Shown here: positions 24,001 through 27,500 of the stretch, piece after piece | How positions within the stretch are numbered: the first letter of the stretch is position 1 | Layout: every line of letters starts with the position of its first letter | Source of the DNA: Sphaeroforma sirkka | Taxonomy: Eukaryota > Opisthokonta > Ichthyosporea > Ichthyophonida | Direction of reading: 5' to 3' | DNA: 27,500 nt | NCBI GenBank assembly: GCA_001586965.3 | Contig: LUCW03000033.1 | Location: 1 to 27,500 of the forward strand | Made by a program: the position numbers and the translations under genes | Notes under the pieces: generated by a model | The model's input: the letters and a program-made list of their open reading frames with translations, nothing else | Told to the model about the DNA's origin: nothing | Database searches by the model: none

Positions 24001-27000
24001 TCCTGTCTCGCACGGGCCTGTATTTGCAGGCGAGTTTTTGGTTAATGGTAGACAATAGATCTCAGTACGTACTAAAGCCAACCAATACTATGGCAATTGT
24101 GGGCTTTCTGAAATCTCAGTCCAGTGCATATCCGAGAAACTAGCAGTACACAAATCAATGTATTGAAATCACACCTCTCGCTGTTTAAATTACGTGATAT
24201 GGAGATACCATAACAAAATACAACTTTTACTACAAGGGACAATTCTGGAGACCTGCACCAAGTCCACGTGTCACATACATTTCATGCATTTGCCCCGAAT
24301 AGTATCTCCGGACGCCCATGTGCGGATGACCACCCATTGGGTTACGACTCTGTGGATATGATTGGAGTAGAAGACATACGTCAGTGGTATTACATACTGT
24401 CATCATGAATATAAGTGTTTGCCGAAGTAGCTACTCGATAAAGAACAAAAAAACACTCACAGAAATAACTTGTATAGTGTGTCTATATTCGCCTAAAGTG
24501 TCTCTATTCGCCTAAAGTGTCTATTTTCGCCAAGCATGGTCAGGGTTCCGTACTGTTCAGTATAGCTCAAAAGCACTCAAGCGCACACTATTCTCACGCC
24601 AGAACTATTCATATCAAATAGCCGGAATAAGAAATACAATAAAAGGTTGCATACCCTGACCATGTGAGGACTTCTTAAATTGCCTATACTTCCTGTTCGT
24701 TGATAGGGTGGACACCGGTATCCCAGCCGTCCTTCTGAGTCACTGTATGCGCCTTTCTTGTGCGTCTCAGATAACCTCCTGGTACGTGGCGGCCTGGGAC
24801 CATCGACGGTGATCTGCAAGGATGTGAACATATTGAACTCCACTGGTGAATTTCATTGGCTACGTTCGTACCGACAGTGCAACACTGGAACTATGTAGAT
24901 AATAACGCGTACGACACATTGGAACAACAGAGCTCGGAAAATTTGAACAATTCCATCATAGTTTGATATGTGCAATCGCATCCAAACGCCCTTAGATATG
25001 AACCAACATACCTTCACTTTTTGCGTAAGGATTGCCGTCACAGGTGGATCTGATTTTATATGAAACGCCACGGTGAACGAGTGGCCCCTCCCACTGCGCC
25101 CCACAAACCGAAAGTCTTTAAACTTAGCTTCGTTTTCCTTAAACGTCGTTGTGCTGTTTTTAAGTTCGCCAAACGTCCCCTGCTTGAGATAACAAAGTAA
25201 AAAATCAAAGGTTTTATCAGCCGATGATAGTAGCGATATATATGCATGCGAAATCTGGTATTTACGCATGCTGGATGATCACCAATAAATGGCAAAGGAC
25301 CACACTCTAAGTAAAAATCGAACGATGACTAAAAAGCGCAAGCGCTTCCGTCAGCCAGCATCAGTGGCATATCAAGCAACTCGTGAATCAACAGCAAGCA
25401 CACCGACCTCAGTGAGATTACGATTAAAGTGGACGAAGAGGGTTTGTACGCATGGCTCGAACATTGAATAAACCGTCTATAAAGCAAACCGCAACCAACT
25501 ATACTGCACGTACGATATTAGCAAAGTGAGTCGTCGAACTTAACACATTTCAGCAAGCAATAGATGACACGAAGTGAAAGCTAGGAGGCAAGTGCACATA
25601 GTAAAACTTTCTAGGTACCTGTATCTCTGCCTTCACCTCCACCTTTGTGCCGTCCGGGATGTCTTTGGACGATAGTAGAGTCAACGTTGTGGGCAACGAC
25701 TTATTGCACCTCCAGTGGTCAGGCAGGGCTTTCACTTTAAAAGTTTCTATGTTTGTGGGTAACGGTGGTTTGTCTGCTTCCTTGCTCTTGCGTGCTCCGC
25801 TCTCGCTCTCTGTGCCAGCATCAGCATCAGCATCTGCTTCTGCGTCCCCGTCCTCATCCCTATCCTTATTCATATCAGTCTCCTCTTCTTGATCAGTCAG
25901 CTGATGATCAGAATCTTCCCCTTGAATGGACCGACGTTTCTTGCTACTTGGTCCACAGTCTGGGAAAGGTGAAAAGTGCACACGATCATGAAAGGTGTCG
26001 AAAATTATGTATGTCTATCCCCAAAGTCAGGTGAGTGATTATCGATATGATGGACGTTACAGGTATAGCTGTGAACTGAAATGCAACTTTATACAACATA
26101 CGGAGAGAGGGGTGGCTAACCACCTATGAAATGCTTAAACGAGTTATGTATAAATAAAAAAGTAAACACTTGCTTCTCGTAAGCTCGTTGACGAGTGCAC
26201 ATTACTTTTATCGATACGTATAAAAACATACACACACATAAATGATGCACAAGGTGTTTATTTATCTGGTGTATATCTATATAGGGCATTTCAAAATAAT
26301 TCGCAAATACATTCTAAAAAACATGTAAACACATTCGTATTGCTCGAGTGAATGTGGACTACACCATTTCAAGTCCAACATATTAAATACATATATACTT
26401 GTAAGAATACGCTTACATATGTATACAATGCTAGAGAAAAATATGCCAATTAAATCGACATGGCAAGGTCGATCTCTACCTGTACTGTCCGGACTTCCGC
26501 CAGCGCTAGATTGTATTCTTGGAGTTTTAACAGGTTTTTCTTCTTGGACAGTCACGTTCACCGCAGATCTGAGAGCTTCTCTTTCTCTCGAGTTCGCCTG
26601 CTTGGATATGTGATCCTTGAGAGTGGTTGTAGTGCCCGTGCTTCCGCTGTTGTTGGCATTAACACCTACGTGTCTGAGAACTTCCTCTAGAGCACCGATA
26701 CCAAAAGCTTTTCCAGATTCATTACTGCGACGTTTCCGGCGCATAGAATCGCCTGCAGCGCCTTGAAGAGAGAGATCATCGACTGACTGAGATGCGCGCA
26801 TGGCCGCCGGAGACTTTGATTCAGCTCCTCCTCTGTACGTGACGAGAAATAATTGATTGCAACCAATGCATATTAAATCGTTTATATCTTGCTCCCTATT
26901 TGAGCGGTAGTGTACAAGAACAAAATGGAAATAATTGTGTTGCGAGCGAAATGCAGCCACTGTGACAGCACATTGGCGGACGACCAAGTCGCCCAATACT

Positions 27001-27166
27001 AATGACAACCTGTGCCAATCATGATGTACACTGCAGCATATCCATACTCAGAATTAGCATCCAATTTGCAGGCGAATCTGGAAACATACCTAGGTACACC
27101 CGCTTTGAAGAAATCAAAATCTGCACTTGCGCTATGAATCATTCCCAACCCGCTTGGACTCAGCAT
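21089..27166 (-). CDS. Runt-domain protein with IPT/TIG-like and ankyrin segments
   Basis: The proposed minus-strand exons are 27090-27166, 26480-26832, 25619-25959, 25012-25179, 24655-24813, 24253-24349, 23664-24060, 22913-23139, 22522-22616, 22053-22193, 21818-21889, 21678-21779, 21364-21469 and 21089-21252. The model encodes 832 residues with compatible phases at all 13 junctions. In order: a disordered N-terminus with basic clusters RRKRR and KKRR (possible NLS) and an acidic run; a Runt domain at about 213-326; a Pro/Gly/Asn linker; an IPT/TIG-like domain at about 500-600; a helical stretch at about 610-685; ankyrin-like sequence at about 700-765; and a Pro-rich C-terminus ending LLNPFNR. 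It is probably a nuclear, sequence-specific transcription factor. The exon 24253 to 24060 junction uses a weak acceptor (ctgag|AT). A separate Runt gene ending near 24235 followed by an IPT-ankyrin gene is the alternative. The start ATG at 27164-27166 follows an in-frame stop upstream. Confidence 0.72.
21410..21779 (-). other. Ankyrin repeat sequence
   Basis: Exon 21678-21779 reads TILHLSGEFGWDKFIHLLLEAGADM then CDAQGRT, a standard ankyrin helix-turn-helix and beta-hairpin. Exon 21364-21469 continues with VMDWARRNDRQSTVQYL, matching the first helices of a following repeat. Only about one and a half repeats are recognisable. Confidence 0.85.
22930..23760 (-). other. IPT/TIG-like immunoglobulin-fold domain
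   Basis: It is split over exons 23664-24060 and 22913-23139, joined through an AG|G Arg codon. It starts FKLTNIIPSEGVEGQTVV, like the I-x-P-x-E-G opening of IPT domains in CAMTA and Mga2/Spt23. It continues with a CLAFGNS strand, a CHFKVPP strand-turn and a final LLFTNK strand, as IPT domains do. Assignment is by pattern only. Confidence 0.65.
23277..23440. repeat. 24-bp tandem repeat in Runt-gene intron
   Basis: About seven imperfect copies of a 24-bp unit with core attattcacatacattacaa lie in the intron between exons 23664-24060 and 22913-23139. The unit is a multiple of three, which keeps a spurious minus-strand frame open. Confidence 0.85.
24476..24531. repeat. 19-bp tandem repeat in Runt-gene intron
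   Basis: Three copies of gtgtctatattcgcctaaa (the second and third slightly changed) lie between exons 24655-24813 and 24253-24349. Confidence 0.85.
24775..25753 (-). other. Runt DNA-binding domain (three exons)
   Basis: It is encoded over exons 25619-25959, 25012-25179 and 24655-24813. Diagnostic blocks are HWRCNKSLP, IPDGT, FRFVGRSGRGHSF and ITVDGPRPPR. The positions matching RUNX1 DNA contacts Arg80, Lys83, Arg135, Arg139, Arg142, Arg174 and Arg177 are all retained (here Arg227, Lys230, Arg281, Arg285, Arg288, Arg320 and Arg323). The loop before ELKN is about one residue shorter than in RUNX1. The introns fall after AEIQ and after QKVK. Confidence 0.93.
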
Positions 27167-27500
27167 CTGTTTGTAACCGAAATTAATACAATGGATACGA
27201 TATATCTTTCTCGAATTGTGAACAAAGCATTACATCAGATATATTATATTGTAAGCGGTGCTCACAATGCAGATGTTAACGTGATGAATTCACCCAATCC
27301 CATAAATCTCTAAGTTTGAAACGCTGTATGCATGGGTGGTGTAACTATGGTATTGTGATAGAGTAGAAAACGATACCAATCAATAAATACAGACTTTCTC
27401 TTTCGCCAGACTACACTTTCTCCAAGCTACATTTATAATGTAACTTCGCTCATACTATGAACTGTGGGGTTCAGTCCATGAGTATATTCTTCATTTGCAT
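27167..27500. other. 5' flank of the Runt gene
   Basis: This is presumed promoter/5' UTR on the minus strand. No second gene is supported; the plus-strand open frame at 27002-27313 overlaps the proposed first exon and has no recognisable motif. Confidence 0.4.

Noticed and set aside
26277..26480. Continuation of the Runt-gene frame past 26480 toward 26277
   Set aside because: The frame leaves protein-like composition after the donor gtagag. The next exon (25959) fits the G|AC Asp phase exactly.

Overview
The window is eukaryotic nuclear DNA. Most genes are split by GT-AG introns, AATAAA-type poly(A) signals follow several stop codons, and intergenic and intronic DNA is AT-rich with long (TA)n and (CA)n microsatellites. 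A Runt-type DNA-binding domain is encoded on the minus strand; Runt is known mainly from animals and their unicellular relatives. Together with the animal-like set of housekeeping genes, this suggests a unicellular holozoan, most likely an ichthyosporean of the Sphaeroforma kind. The clade is an inference; the Runt domain itself is read directly from the sequence.

Layout, left to right. 728-2755 (+): the 3' exons of a PMS2-type MutL endonuclease. 2756-8082: about 5.3 kb without an ordinary gene, holding a 27-bp minisatellite, several cryptically simple patches and a 1.27-kb element with terminal inverted repeats that carries one small Cys-rich ORF. 8083-9069 (+): an intronless protein kinase with altered HRD and alpha-F motifs. 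9291-11115 (-): ADAT2, the catalytic subunit of the tRNA wobble adenosine deaminase, five exons. 11422-14976 (+): an MTCH2-like outer-mitochondrial-membrane carrier homolog, six exons, divergent from ADAT2 across 306 bp. 15938-16859 (-): a FYV7/CCDC59-type rRNA-processing factor, two exons. 17267-19453 (+): a small FKBP prolyl isomerase, five exons, divergent from FYV7 across 407 bp. 19454-21088: microsatellite-rich intergenic DNA. 21089-27166 (-): a gene of about 14 exons encoding Runt, IPT/TIG-like and ankyrin segments.

No shared pathway links these genes. They cover mismatch repair, tRNA editing, ribosome assembly, mitochondrial membrane biogenesis, protein folding and transcription. The main discovery candidate is the minus-strand Runt-IPT-ankyrin protein. 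It stacks an s-type immunoglobulin-fold DNA-binding domain, an IPT domain and ankyrin sequence in the same order as NF-kappaB p105/p100, but with Runt in place of the Rel N-terminal domain. Exon phases agree at every junction, though one splice acceptor is weak, so a two-gene alternative is kept open. Gene models were built by eye from splice signals, reading phase and remembered family motifs; no alignment or search was run.
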